DNA of 64,000 nucleotides from Phaseolus vulgaris (lineage: Eukaryota > Streptophyta > Magnoliopsida > Fabales > Fabaceae): contig NC_023755.2 of the NCBI RefSeq assembly GCF_000499845.2, positions 230,750 through 294,749 on the forward strand, in the 5' to 3' direction. The notes under the pieces were generated by a model. The model ran no database searches. It had not been told where the DNA came from and saw nothing but the letters and a program-made list of their open reading frames with translations. The position numbers and the translations under genes are program-made. Shown piece after piece: positions 39,098 to 52,779 of the stretch (position 1 is its first letter; each line of letters starts with the position of its first letter).

Positions 39098-39949
39098 ATA
39101 GTAATATAATTTTTGTAATGAATCTCTATTTATCCACCAATGTGTTAAAAAATGCATTAATTAATTATGAAAGTTTTCACGTGGAATTCAAACTCCAATA
39201 GCTACCATGTTCATGTGGAAAGATTATAGTATAAACCCTAGAAATAAAGTTCATTAATGGAAAAAGAGTAGTGCATGTGATGTAAAGGTCACAACACACT
39301 CCAATTTAATTACCAAAATTTTAGCCTTTTTTGCCACTTGTTGCATTGTGAAGAAGTGCATAAACTTTGGGACCATGATGCCAAAGTAAGAAAAAAAAAA
39401 CCCTTTATATGCTTTTACTTGAATGTGTAATAATGATGAATTGGTAGTAAATAAGACCAACCACACCAAATAACACAAAGAAACTTTTTTCTTTTTATAA
39501 AAAAAAAGAAGAAGATAAAGATGGAAGAATTAAAAAAAGAAAGTTATATGAACATGCATGTTGTGCTCATCATCATCCATGGAAATGGATGAGGTGGTCT
39601 TAATTATATTTCATGATCTAACATTCATCCTCATTTGACGCAATGATTACCTTTTTTAAGATAATATTTAAAATAAATAGTTTTTTTTTCAACTAATATA
39701 TAGTTTTAAGTAATTATAGTATAAGTAACAATTTTATGGTAGTTTTATTATAGTATATCAAATGTTACATATTCAACAGCTTTATTATCAATAACTAATA
39801 TATGTTGAGATGTAATAGTAATTGCCAAAACCTAATTTGATGATTTTGTCTTCAATTTCATAAAATGTGAGATGGTGACTAGAAACCTAGTTTGGTTATA
39901 CATGAACCAAGGAGATACATTCTCATAATAAGTGGTGATAATATTAGTT
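39098..39949. other. AT-rich spacer
   Basis: No gene is supported; an open frame on the minus strand at 39254-39478 has no recognisable domain. Confidence 0.5.
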
Positions 39950-40324
39950 GAGGTTAAATATGTTTTATTTATCTGTAATTTCTAATATACGAAGTTCGGT
40001 TTTTTCTTACTTTAAACTTTAAACCTTTTGGATATTTGTAGTAAGAAAACTATTGGAATAGGTCGGTTCATACTAGTTTTTTTTACTTGAAAAACGAATT
40101 TTCAGTGTGGACTGTAATGTTAGAATATTTCATGTTGACTAATTGTTGACGTGAATATTATAATATTATGATATAATCTACGTTAAAAAATCGTTTATCG
40201 TAAAAAAAAAAACTGATCATGATCAACTTCAATAGTTTTTTTATTACAAGTACCTAGAAGATCTAAAGTTTGGACTATAAAAACAAAAAACAATTTCGTG
40301 TTATATTAAAAAAAATTTAACCCT
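39950..40324. mobile_element. Fold-back MITE with AGGTTAAAT/ATTTAACCCT ends
   Basis: About 375 bp. The left end is GAGGTTAAATATGTTTT and the right end AAAATTTAACCCT. Inner blocks such as AAAACTATTG, TTTTTTTTTACG, TTGACTAATTGTTGACG and AAGTTTGGACTATAAAAAC pair across the centre at about 40140. The family resembles an abundant legume repeat opening GGTTAAATATG. No coding capacity. Confidence 0.65.
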
Positions 40325-41339
40325 ATTAACTTATACACAATTGAACTATGAAATTGAATATAATATATAACAACCCTAGTGTGATGTGCATTATATATAT
40401 ACATAGATGGTGTCTCCATGATTGAGTGAGGTAAAGCATCTTGTAAACAAGAGATGACACTACAAGATTATTTATTTATGTATAAATTGTGATGAAAATT
40501 AGTAAGAGCTATCTTCCATGTGTGAGAGTTATGGAATTTGGAAGTCTCATTTCTCATTACTTATTTGGAGGGGACCAAGTTCATGTCTCACTCTTGTCTT
40601 CTCTTTCATTTCAACCCTCTTCATCTCAACAACTCCCTCCAACAACACAAGACAAAGTGCCAACCTTTTATTACCTCATTCAACCACAAATTAAAACCTA
40701 ATTCAATGTTCTTTTTCAATATGCTTTTCACTTTGCATGCTCAACAATTTAGTCTGCTAATTATAATGTCACAACTTTTTCTACTACCTCTTAATTAACA
40801 TTGGTGTACCTAGTTTCTATGGATAAACTTGACAAAAAAAAACCATTTTTTCCATTAAATAACAAGTGGGTTTGGAGGTAGGTTAACAAATCAATAAATA
40901 AAAATATAGTTAAATTATATTAAATATAATCAAATTAGTATGTGTGTTAAATCATCTTTAATTTTTCAAGATGTTAAGAATTATATACTTCTAGCAATTC
41001 TACTAAATATTTTTTTTTTAACAAAACCAACATATATATGTTAAAACATGATAGTAAAATCATTTCTAATATATAAATAGAATATTAGCTGAATGGACAA
41101 TTAGGTTTTGAAGTGAATTTTTTAACAAAATGTCCTCTTCTTAAACTAATGAAAGGGATTTATTATATTTAAAAAAATAATTTTTTAAGTTTTTTTAAGA
41201 TATAGATAAAAAGAAAGTTTTTGTTGATAAAATATGTACTAAAAACATAATATAATAAAATGATAGACAATTTCTTCTTTTATCTCCATAAAAAATGTAA
41301 AATGATAAAAAAAAATTCATTTTTTTACATTGACACCTT
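40325..41339. other. AT-rich spacer
   Basis: A C/T-rich stretch at 40580-40680 is open on the plus strand but shows no known domain. Confidence 0.5.
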
Positions 41340-41585
41340 TCTTCCCCTTCAGATTCTAGAATTTCATATTTTAAAATTCAAAATATAAAATTGTATTCTA
41401 AATTCCAAAATTTTGAAAGTATTTTTAACCTAAAATATACCTTTTAAACTCTAGAATTAAAAATATAAAATTGTATTTCAAATTTAAAATTCAGAATATA
41501 TTTTTAAACCCAAAAAATAATTTTCACACAATAAAATTTGAAATACAATTTTGTATTTTAAATTCTAGAATTTGTAAAATTTACA
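41340..41585. repeat. Imperfect inverted repeat rich in TTCTAGAATTT
   Basis: GATTCTAGAATTTCATATTTTAAA at the left pairs with a similar sequence at about 41540-41575 in reverse; AAATTGTATT and its reverse complement recur between them. It is probably a worn fold-back element. Confidence 0.5.
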
Positions 41586-42835
41586 AATTATATAATTTTA
41601 AAAAAAAACTAGGATGGAGGTTGAGGAAGAAATTGAGTAAAATGATAGCAGTCTCATCTATGTAATATATCCAAAAACCTATATACATCTATAATAAAAT
41701 TTGACAAATAAACTGATTTTTTTTTTTTGTTCATATTTATTTAAAAGTTGATGTTGACAACGTTATTTTTGTGCACAAAGCTCTTCTTCACGCTGGTAAA
41801 TGAACAGTGCAGCTTTTTTTCAAATTCATCTCTGAGTTGTGTCTGATGTGAGACTCATATGATTATCTTCAAATCAAAAGTTCTTTTTTCTAATTATTAT
41901 CAAATTTGTCGGAAAGACATAATATGTACTTGTCAATTTGCTTTGATAAAACATATAAAATTAATAAATTATTATGGCATGAAAATGGATTCAAGGTCCA
42001 TCATTCACACTCAATCCTTAATTTCTTTTTTGGTTTTCTGAAAATAGTTTTTTTCAACCTCATCAAATTTAAGACATAAATATCATTGCATTTAAGATAT
42101 TGTCTGTTACGAATGTTGGTGTTCTGTCACGAATTTCTTTAAAAGACGTCTTGATGGATTGAAGGAGTATATAAACTACCATTGACTCGATTCTGAATAA
42201 TGTGAGACTATATTGACGATATCGGAACAATTTTATTTAAGTATTTTTATAAAAATATTTAATATAATTACTATACTATGTGTTTTCAGACTTTGATTCC
42301 TTTTTGTTTGATAAAAAATAAACTTTTAACTGGATTATATTAACATTACATATTACATATAGTATATTATATTAATTAAGAGTAGTATAAAATAAATGTA
42401 TCTTATTAAATATTACTATATTGCATCATTGATAATACAAGTGTGTAATATTCATGATAGTAATATAGCTTTTGTTAAATAAAAGTCTTGTTTAAAAAGA
42501 AAAATTTTAAATTTTGACATTTTCCCATTAACAAATAGCATATTTTGCAATGAAATATTTTATATTGATTTTAAAGTTAATCTGTCTCAATAAAAATTAC
42601 ATTATAAGTACTTAAAGTAAAAGTGAAGGGAAGATAGCTTTGTGGATGCAACTTTTGACATTAATATTATTCAAGATGCTACCAAAGAATTATAGTATGT
42701 ACAAATCCTATGCATTGTAATTGAAATATGTTCTAAAAGCAAATCATTTCATTCATTTGAAACCTTATGTATAAATATTGGTTGAAAAAGAAATTTGTAT
42801 GAAATAACCATTATAATATTATACCAAGAAGACTT
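41586..42835. other. AT-rich spacer
   Basis: Nothing recognisable. Confidence 0.5.
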
Positions 42836-43110
42836 AATGTATTATGTTGGAGATCTCATACTCGAAAAAATGACATTATACAATATATAATATATTATGT
42901 TGGAGATTTTACATCTAGAGATAATAACATTTTATAAGTATATAAGTTGAAAATCTCATATGATTTTACAAGGTTGAGTTATGCTTAAAATTCACTTCCT
43001 AATATGATATATCATACCTATTTATCGTCTATCCTATTGAAAGTTTGTTCGACATATTATGTTACTCGTTATCAAATCGCTATCGGACCATCCATAGATA
43101 TATAGTCGAA
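42836..43110 (+). repeat. Dispersed legume-type repeat, member 1
   Basis: It contains TATGTTGGAGATCTCATACT, a second TATGTTGGAGATTTTACATC, then ACAAGGTTGAGTTATGCTTA, CACTTCCTAATATG, TCTATCCTATTGAAAGTTTG and GGACCATCCATAGATATATAG. The same word order, reversed, occurs at 62.46-62.81 kb. The class (LTR remnant or other) is not clear. Confidence 0.55.
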
Positions 43111-43718
43111 CATTTCATATAAATCAATAAGGAGAAAATATGAATGGTAAAAACCTAGTTGTGATTAATTATGTTTGAGTTGTTGGAAAAGATGAAAGAG
43201 AGAAAGTTTCTCAAGAAGAAGCAAATTGCCATAATAGGCTTGACTTCATGTGAAGAAAAAAATCTTGAAATAAATATCATTAAAAACTGCTGTAGAAGAT
43301 TGTTATGGAGAAATTTCTTAAAAGTCTTAACATGCATAAATGGGAAACCAATGCATGTTTCACTAGTTTGGCTGTAATTTTGATGAAGTTAGATGATAAA
43401 TTTGGCCAAATCCAATCCAAGCTATGAACCTTATAATTTTTTTACTTTATATAAACTAATAACAAATATTGATCCTTAGCCAGATGAATAGTAGAAGTAT
43501 TATGCATAAATAATCTCACCAGCATTGGATACCTAATTTATTAAATGTGACAAGGAAATGGTACAACCAATAAGCACAACACCAGCCATGAAACCAATTT
43601 CTGCAATTTGACTTCATCTTTGAACCAGTCAACAGAATAAATTTTCTAAAGACGTTTCATCCAACTCATTAAAAACAGAAAAGAATATTTCAAAGATTAT
43701 AAAAAATATAAAATATAA
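43111..43718. other. AT-rich spacer
   Basis: A 68-codon open frame at 43171-43377 has no recognisable domain and is not called. Confidence 0.5.
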
Positions 43719-43842
43719 TCAAATATGGACAGCACAAACATCAGATATAGCAGAAGGGTATCAAATATGGACAGCACAGACATCAGATATACCAGAAGGG
43801 TAATGTTATGAAGGGTAATCAGATATACCAGAAGGGTAATGT
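43719..43842. repeat. 42-bp tandem repeat
   Basis: Two units, 43719-43760 and 43761-43802, share TCAAATATGGACAGCACA and ATCAGATATA.CAGAAGGGTA. A third, partial unit at 43819-43842 carries only the second half. Confidence 0.9.
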
Positions 43843-43878
43843 TACATTTCTCAATGCTATTATTTTAATATTTTTTAT

Positions 43879-43998
43879 ATCATTTAATCACAAATTTATC
43901 TTTTATAATATATATTTATTTCTAAACTCATCACATATATCATTTAATTAAAAATTTATCTTTTATTATATATATTTATTTCTAAACTCATCATCTCG
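43879..43998. repeat. 60-bp tandem duplication
   Basis: Units 43879-43938 and 43939-43998 align at a period of exactly 60 with few changes; both end TTTCTAAACTCATCA. Confidence 0.9.
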
Positions 43999-45824
43999 AA
44001 GACTTAGAGTTGTAGAATTGTGTACAATTATAAGAGTTGTCAAACATTGCAGAAGAACTTTTTAACAAAAAAAAAGGAGTGTAACATTGTATTCCTAGCT
44101 CTGCTTCTACAACATCCATGCAACATTTTACTGAGTTTACTTCTGAGTAAATTTCCCCTTAAGGGTGATTCTAGATTTTGGACTTGAGTTTTATGATACA
44201 AAAAAGGTAATTGAAACAAGATAAACTAAACCTTTGAAATGAAAAGTAAATTTTAGTTGGACACCTCAACTTAGTGCATGATACCAACCTTGAGCTTTTA
44301 TGAACCAAGTCAATTTATTGATGTCATGATAATGAAAAAGATAATACTGATTCTCTGACTAGTCACAGACTTGAAATTTCTGAATCTTTGAATCATTCTT
44401 ATGTGACATAACAAGCCATAAAAAACACTAAAAAATTGTTTTAACTTGTAGTCAAAGCTCACAAGTAATCGTGACTTCTTCATAGGCATAACATAACCAA
44501 CTTTGCTAAGATTGTTAAACAAAAGGGTAATGGACAATACCAGTCAAATCCTTCAAATTTATGTGTTAATTTTTTTTATCTATGAGCTATTCCTGGAATT
44601 GATGGCAACTTCATTGATTTATTTTTACATGGAAACGTTTTGCTTCAGTGCAGTAAGAGGTGAGAAAAACCATGTCAAGATCAGAAGAAATAAAGAAACA
44701 TTTCCACAGCAACAAGTAGGTCCTTAAGTTGGATTTTTGCTGTGATAAAATCCAAAGAGTTTCAAATCAAGAGCCAGCCATGCTATGTTATTATCTTCAA
44801 GAAACAATCAAATGAAAGGGTAATGGCACAAACAGGAAGTTAACTTTATCAATAAGGCTTAGCTCAGGGGAAAATTTAACAAATTTCTCAACTGCACAAG
44901 CAAGTTGATCCACTTCATCTACAACAAAGGGGCTACAAATGTATGAGTTAAGAAAAAAGGGAAAAAAACAGCATTATTTTGCAAGTTATCACTCAATTTT
45001 GTATGAGTGTGCCAAACCAATTTGTCCATTTATTTAATTTTTCGTTTCATGATGCATGATGTAGAGATTTGCATCAACAGCAAGAATTCTAAGATTAAAC
45101 TCAAACTTACTTTTTCCATTGCAAACCTACCCTGGATTTAAAGGCACTTCCCAATCCACTTTCAAAGACACTTTTCCACTATTAGGCAAAACTTACATAG
45201 AACCCACTAACTGAAGTGAAACAAGCTATCTTGAATACAACATCAGCTAAATTTCTGTGACATACTTAATGATCTATAATTCTATACACTTTCTTTAACT
45301 ACTACTTTATGGCTTGCGGTTCTCCAAACTCCATTACTTATTTAGACATATACCTTAAAAGAATATATTTTATGAGCAGTGAGCAACATTATCTAAGCAA
45401 TAAAAGGTGGTCTAAACATATCTAAAGAATTTTGGAGGCATAGTTATTCTGCATATACAACTTGTGATTTCAGAATATTGGTCGTCTATATATTAGAAAT
45501 GAGTTATCTATTTAGAGAAAAAAATCTATAGAAACAGGCCAATCAAGACCCTTTTAAAATCTTTGCAAAATTCATATACAAGTACAGATGACTAAAAGTG
45601 ATGAAACTGTACAGTAGACTCGACAGATTAAAATGCCTACACATGGGTGACAAGAAGCACATGCCTGCAAACAATATTATAGATCTAATCAACATGACCA
45701 ATGTGTAACTTCCATCTGCGTGCCCTGTTGATGAAACCAATTTCTGTTGTCGATCAAATCATATTGGGAAAAAGTCAAGTTCCATATGATAGTGATTCAA
45801 ATTCAGTCACAGGAACTTCAAATT
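43999..45824. other. Spacer downstream of the phytolongin gene
   Basis: Likely includes the 3' UTR near 45.5-45.8 kb. No other gene is supported. Confidence 0.5.
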
Positions 45825-46661
45825 CTATCGTATGCAGGATACACCATGACATATTACTAACCAGATGACAAATAATATTATACACACAGCTGCATCAATA
45901 GCTAAAACAATGCGTACTTGGCGCCACCATTTCTTACGGATGTTTTGAGGGGCTGATCTTATCCTCATTGAACCCATGTCCTTTTGCAAAGAGACCGACG
46001 AACCTGCACCACCTTGGCTTACACCATCCAGATTGCCTGAATCAGCCCTTGCTCCTCTATCTGTAGATTTTCTATGCTCCTCCAACTCAACATCTCTCAT
46101 GGCAATCACATGATCCTTGACTTTCTTCTTATCTGGCTTGTTAGATTTTCCCAATAATGGGGCTTTTGTTGAGCTAGCACCCTCAATTTGTCCATTCAAA
46201 CTACTTGGTGATGGAGACAGATCCACTTGATAAGACATGCAAGTGCCATCTCTCCAATTACTACTACCATGAGAAACACTCTCCAATGAAGTGATCAGAC
46301 TGCGAATGACAGGAACCAGTTTTTCCTGAAAGTGATTTGAGTTCATGTTTGGCAAAATTCCTCTTGAACCTTTCTTAGCCAGCTTTTTGAATTCATCTCT
46401 AACATGCTCCAGAAACCGAAGAACTACCGAGTTACCAAGACCTTTATCAATAATTGTGAAGTAAACATACCCATCTTCCATAAAAAAACCATAAGTCCTT
46501 TTACCTATTGTCTCAAAATACCACCTGTGGAAAGGAGGAGCACTCTCCAAACACAAGGCTGCAACATTCTCAGCTTCCGGGTCTCCACCACTATAGACAT
46601 ATAGGACAGTGTTACCCTTAGAAACACAACAGTAATAAACCTTATTCTGAATTGAATCCAT
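45825..46661 (-). CDS. Phytolongin (longin-domain membrane protein without SNARE motif)
   Basis: A single coding exon of 278 aa from the ATG at 46661 (MDSIQNKVYYCCVSKG). Residues 1 to about 115 form a longin domain: KVYYCCVSKGNTVLYVYSGG, HRWYFETIGKRTYGFFMEDG and YFTIIDKGLGNSVVLRFLEH. The middle (about 170-235) is polar and carries KAPLLGKSNKPDKKKVKDHV, the region that in this family replaces the coiled-coil SNARE motif. A basic KKWWRQVR leads into a transmembrane segment at about 251-272 and a very short tail, so it is tail-anchored. Phytolongins are plant-specific relatives of VAMP7-type R-SNAREs on the secretory pathway and plasma membrane. Their exact function is unsettled. Confidence 0.93.
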   Translation of the reverse strand: MDSIQNKVYYCCVSKGNTVLYVYSGGDPEAENVAALCLESAPPFHRWYFETIGKRTYGFFMEDGYVYFTIIDKGLGNSVVLRFLEHVRDEFKKLAKKGSRGILPNMNSNHFQEKLVPVIRSLITSLESVSHGSSNWRDGTCMSYQVDLSPSPSSLNGQIEGASSTKAPLLGKSNKPDKKKVKDHVIAMRDVELEEHRKSTDRGARADSGNLDGVSQGGAGSSVSLQKDMGSMRIRSAPQNIRKKWWRQVRIVLAIDAAVCIILFVIWLVICHGVSCIR

Positions 46662-47700
46662 CGTAAAATCAGTAAACAATATCCCTAGTCAGATTGCAAC
46701 CAAACTCCTTCGCAATACCAGGCCAACAAATCAGAAAAGTTACACCAATTTTTCTTCTCTTTATTCTGAATCTCAATGCTAACTTGACTTAGCTGAACAC
46801 CGATATCCCTATACTGCGAAATCAAACCGAAGTCTTAATGTTTCATTCCAACTGAAGAACCTAAGCAAACCAGATTTAGCAAAGGAAGAACCCTATAAAC
46901 CCTCGAGGAAAGAGGCAAAAGCCAAGAAAAGTGCAAGATACTGTCCACCTATACAGTCAAAAACCTGTAGGGAAAACCAAAACAAGCCTTGAGCAACTGA
47001 TTAGTCACATGAACAAACACAAATATTCCATCATTCAAAGAATAACTGTCGGTAAAGCAATAACATTAACCAACATGCAAATAAAAAAACAAAACATAAC
47101 CCATCTTAAATTCTCAGATAACCTAACCCCATTAAATATTTGAACCGAAAAAGATAACCAAATCCCCAGATCACAAAATCTGCTCCATCAATAATCCAAA
47201 AAAAGAGAGAGAAACTTCAAATCTATTTTGACAGAGACAGATTTAATACCTTAAAGGGTAGCAGCATTCACTCAGAACAACAGCTGAAAAGAGGGTAAGG
47301 AAAAAAAATTAAAAATCTTCAACTGAAGTCAAAGATCCACAACACAAGCAAGATTAAATTTTTACAACAATAACAACAATAACAAGACTACCCTTTTGCT
47401 TTACCCGCAAATGGGGTCACAAATCAAGCTGAACTAGAACTAATTCCAATCAGTATAATTTTTTTTTTTCTTTTGCATGAGTCCGATTAAGTGTTTTTGA
47501 GAATCTAAAACTTGTCCAAAATTAAAAACACGGAATGAACATACCTGATGGTGATGCATGTGTGGTTGTTGGGGATGAGAGATTGATTCATAAGAGAAGT
47601 GAGAGAAAGAGAAGAAAGAAGGAAGAAGAACAGTGAGAGAAAGGAAGAAAGACGAAAATGCCACGGGCACAAACCGTGTAATGTGTGAATCTAACATGCA
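46662..47700 (-). other. 5' UTR and leader intron of the phytolongin gene
   Basis: A leader exon from about 47700 ends at CACCATCAG|GTATGTTC near 47548. An intron of about 0.85 kb leads to CTGACTAG|G near 46688, shortly before the ATG. Confidence 0.55.
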
Positions 47701-50250
47701 ATGTTTTGTGCTCTTTGGTTTTACTTTGAAGCTGCCAATGACTCATATTTATTATTCATTTCATTCGAAACTTTAATAATAATTTCAACTTTAACTATTT
47801 TATCATTTGTTTTATTCGAATGAATCTGGTCATGATTTTAAATTATTTTCAATTAATCATTTTTTAAATACTTTGTCAAAACTTATTCTAGATTCAGAAA
47901 AAAATAGTGGATTTAGTACTTTTTTTTTTTTACTAAAATGTTACTATCATAAAACTCAATTATTTAATTTACTCAAGTGAAAAGGTATTAACTTAGCTAA
48001 TAACACTAAAATTGTGTTTTTTTAAACTATTGTTATCATTAATAAACATTTCTTTTTTTTAAAACATTTGTAAGTACACTCTCTTTTTAATACTTGTCGA
48101 TAATATTTTTAACAAAACTTTATAAAATAAAAGTTTGTTATTCAAGTTTTATTTTATAAGAGTCATTAATTTTTATTTTTATTTTTAAATCTAATTTTAT
48201 TTGTTATAGAAATCTTAGTGAAAAATATCTTATTAGTTTATATTTTAGAATAAGTTTTTCTTTATCATTTTTTTTAGATAGTTTTGAAAAATATTTTATA
48301 TAGAAAATTATGTTGCATGTAGTCTTTTTAGAGTTAGGATGAATATTTGCTAGTCAAGAATCATAAGAGTGTGTTTATATAATTTATTAGATCTTTCTAC
48401 GTACATAATTAACTTCTTGTGAGTTTTGTAGAATTTGAACTTTTGGTCTGGTGTTGAGTAAACTAAAAATAAAAGGGAAATTGGTTTTAACTTTTAACAG
48501 TACTTTAGGGTAAATAACTTTGATGTGAATGTGACATGGTCACAGGGCTGTATTTTGGAAGGTTTGTGTGATGGTTTGATTTGAACTTGTTGATTCTTGA
48601 ATGAATTTGAATTGGTGTGTACTTTTATCAATTTTATGTTAGAATACTAGACAAGAATAATAGGTTCGAGTTGTGGTTAGTTATAAGTGTTTTATTCAAT
48701 GATAAGTAGAAAATAGATTGAAATACATTAGATTCATGTTATCTTATGCATAAAACATGTCGTATAACAAGTCATATATTTACTGAGCAAAATTCATTTA
48801 ATTAAAATCAGTGAGTTTTGGTTGTTAAATAAGTCAAATTCTTTGGACAAGTGTTTTAAATGAAAAATACGTGTGAATTAATCACTAAGCAAAATTTGTA
48901 AAATTAAAAATCTAAGAACTTTAATTGTAGCCAAATTTTAAAAAAGAGATATATTAGTGAAAGTGAAAATGTGAAAAACAATTTTTACACTTTGATAACC
49001 TAAATAGCATTGGAAAGCCCAAATATCATTGGTTGAAGTGTGGGCCTAAGCCCAAAAAGAAAAGTGTACAATGCAACTGTAGCATGATATGATTAGGGTA
49101 ATTCCATTCTGCACCTCCATGTTTTTCCCACATCTCAATACATAGTAAGAAATGTCAAAAATATCCCTTCATGCAGTTTTATACAAGATTTCAAATTGAA
49201 TCATAAAAAAAATTCAAATTATATAATTAAAAAATAAAAAATAAGTGTTGTATTTTGAATTGTGTAATCTAAAACAACATTTCAAACTACATCATGCAAA
49301 ATTACACTTTAACTTCCAAATAAATATAAAATCGCATAATTCATAATTAATTTTTTCACTTCTAAATTCTACACATATCAATTTAATAATCCAATAATAA
49401 TTTGTTGACTTCTAAATTTATAATTAATTTTTTTTTTCTATATGAAACCCAATTTTTTTTTCAATTATGAATTGTTGAATCTAAAATTTATTTGATCTCT
49501 TTATGGGGATTATTGTATTTTAGAAGCGTTATCAATCATTTTTCATATTGTTGTTTTACTAATTGTTGTATACCATAAGTGATATTAACTTGCTTTTATT
49601 TTAAATCATAATAAAAACAAGTTAATGTAACTTGCTTTTATTTTAAATCACAACTACCTAGAATACATAAAAGTAACCGTAATAATATAATTAAATTTAT
49701 TTTGAATCATATTAATATTTTCAGAAATATTAGCTAGTAATGACTGAAATAGTCATGTAACTTACAATGATAATCTACATAATAATGAATATTGTTAGAT
49801 GGACTAGTATAACAATCTAAACATATATTTTTATTTCCTTTTATATGTTTTTAATTGTATATTATCGCTTCACACTAATAAAATAAAAAGTTTTAAATTA
49901 TTATGAAAATTTAAAAAAATTTAAATATACATTTCAATCCTACCTTCATATACATTATATGATATATTTTCACCATATATTCTATATTATATGTATTAAT
50001 TTGAAAATTAATAAATATATTATATTTCACTAACAAAATTAGGTAAATTAATCATATATTTTGTGAATGAGTATAAAAATTAATGTCATGAAAATTATTA
50101 ATATATTTTAAAAAAATATTAATATCATAATTGTTATTCTAATATTTGAGTTAAAGTCTTACATATAAACATACATATTTAACTTAAGAAAAATATATTT
50201 ATAGATTAATTTTATACAACAATAAAAACAGGAAAACATCTCTTTATAGA

Positions 50251-50253
<3 letters not shown>
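47701..50253. other. Gene-empty AT-rich block
   Basis: No coding frame. TGGGCCTAAGCCCA (49041-49054) is a palindromic pair of site II elements, and AACTTGCTTTTATTTTAAAT is directly repeated at about 49589 and 49630. Confidence 0.55.

Positions 50254-50295
<42 letters not shown>
50254..50295. repeat. (AT)n microsatellite
   Basis: Perfect AT dinucleotides over about 42 bases. Confidence 0.95.
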
Positions 50296-50303
<8 letters not shown>

Positions 50304-50920
50304 AGGAACAATTTCAATAATAATTTTTGAAAAAATCTCATTTTTAATCGTTTTTTTTTTTCTAATATAACGATACAAGTTATTTTTTTTACAGTATAAT
50401 GGATTCCTTCAATCTACAAATATATATGAAGTGATAAGGAAAAATGTTAGCTATTAAATTTGTGATATTTTTTTTTTCATGTGAATATTGGTATGGAAAG
50501 TTTTGTATTTAATAAATATTTTTAAAATGAAATATTCAATTATACGATTAATTTTAATGAAACGTTTTTAAATAAATATTCAACTATATGTTACATCTAT
50601 TAAATATTTAATTAATATATATAATAAATGCAATAGTTAATTATTTCAGTTGTCTTGTATTATAACAGTAAAAAAACTTATACTATTAATTAATTAGAGG
50701 TTATTATTGATGACTTTCAGAATAATTAGAATGGAAATCAGATAATTTAATAAATGTTTTGTGATTAAATAATTATAACTTATTTTCATTTTAATTTGGT
50801 TGACTATTTTATCATAATCAATACTATGTAAAACATTTTCTAATTTAAATTAAGTTTAAAAAAATCATTTATCTTGATTTATAACTTTTCATGTTTATTT
50901 CTCATTTAATAATATATTCT

Positions 50921-50954
<34 letters not shown>

Positions 50955-52779
50955 AATTACAAAAAAATTTCATATTCACTAAAATAACGTTTAATGATAA
51001 TATTAAACTCAATATATTATATATTTAATAAATACTATAAATATAAAGTTAAATAAATAATTTTAAGAATAAATTATACTATACGTATTTGTTAGAAATG
51101 CATAAATTTATCATGTTTTTTTATATGTTTTATTATAAGAGGAACACATGATGCGATATCTTAGAAATAATCATTAATATAATATATGAGAGATAATAAT
51201 GTGCTGCGTTTTAAAAAATTGAGAGAATTAGTACAAAAATAAAAAAAATAAAAAATAATATTATAAAGTCTCAAATAAAGTTACACAATTTACTCTAATT
51301 TTAATCAAATTAAACATTTTAGAAAATAATATTAAATATATATGGAATAATAGTAAACATAAATTAAATATTTAATTTAAGATATAGTATTAAATGCTTA
51401 ATTAAATATTTTATGTAGTAAATGTAATACTAATACTACATGAAACAAAAGTCCAATAGGTTAGGTATTATTTTCTTACTTTTTTTTATTTATAACGCAT
51501 TTGTTAAAAAAATGGTACATTAATTAAATTCAATAAATATTTCACCTTCAATAAAATAAACATTGAATGAAATTAGCATAATTAAGTACATTCTATATTT
51601 AATAAATATTTAATAAACATAACATACAAAAAAATAACCATTCATTTATAAATTTTCACAAGTACTGGTTCATTAATAATTCTAAATGTTACCTATAAAA
51701 TCAGTTTTCAAGTTTAATTTATGAATATAGGTAGATTTATAATTAGATAACATTATACACATTCTTGATATTGTAAGTGTATTTAAATTATTTTGTTAGG
51801 AAAACAAATAGATTTTAATTTTTTATTTATTTCAACTTCTTCATGCCAAAAATAGTGTAATCTCATTCTATATTTATAATAAAGACTAGTTGGTAGTTTA
51901 TTTAATAATTGTCATAATAATAATAATAATAAGGAAATAAAATTAAATATGAGAATGTTAATTATAAGTTCCAATGTAGAGGGGATTAAGATAGTATTAA
52001 TAAATAAACCATAATAAAAATAAAAATTAATCACATTGAAAAAGAAAAAAAAAAAGAAAAAAATTAAAATTTATGAATTTGGAGAATTGCATTAAATTGA
52101 AGTGTGAGAGGGGTAGATATAGAATGATGGGTGTGCACAGTGTGTTGGTTGGCACACAAAATTAATAATGCAAAAAATTATTATTATTATTATTATTATG
52201 AATTTTCATTTATTTATTTTTACTGCATTCTATTATTTTTTAAAAAACTATTTTAATGAAGATTTAAAAATAATATACCAATGGTAATTGTTACATTTTC
52301 GATGAAGAGTTATTCGTTGAATTCACATTTCGCGATATTTTTTTTTAGTTTTATATATTTTTTATTTTTTTGATTTTTAAATAAAATAAAAAAAACACTA
52401 TCATCACAGTAAAAATATAAAAAAACTTATCTTAATAAAAAACGTAGATCATCAATATCATTAAAAAATAATAAAAAAACCATTTTTTTTTTATCTAAAT
52501 TAATAAAATTGTAAAAAATCATAGGATTTAAAATTTAGAATAAATCTGTAAAAACAATATAATTTAAGGTAAAATTATATGACACGATTTTAATTTAAAT
52601 ATGTTAAAATAAATTATATTAGGTTAAGATGAAATTTTGTCATTTTTTATTTATTTATTTTGATAATTTTTGAAAAATTGATTTATTTTGATAATTAACG
52701 AGTGAATTTGTTGCGAAACGTGTTGGAAGCAGTAATAATTGCACCGACGAAGAGTGTGGGTGGGTGTGGGTCCCACCTC
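50296..52779. other. Gene-empty AT-rich block upstream of the KH gene
   Basis: It holds a further (AT)n tract at 50924-50950, an (ATA)n run near 51915 and a (TTA)n run at 52179-52198. No gene is supported. Confidence 0.6.

Noticed and set aside
43171..43377. Lys-rich 68-codon frame
   Set aside because: No domain, no promoter or splice context, and it overlaps an equally long minus-strand frame.
49041..49054. Palindromic site II pair as a promoter
   Set aside because: It stands alone in AT-rich DNA without telo box, leader or gene; too weak to call as a promoter.
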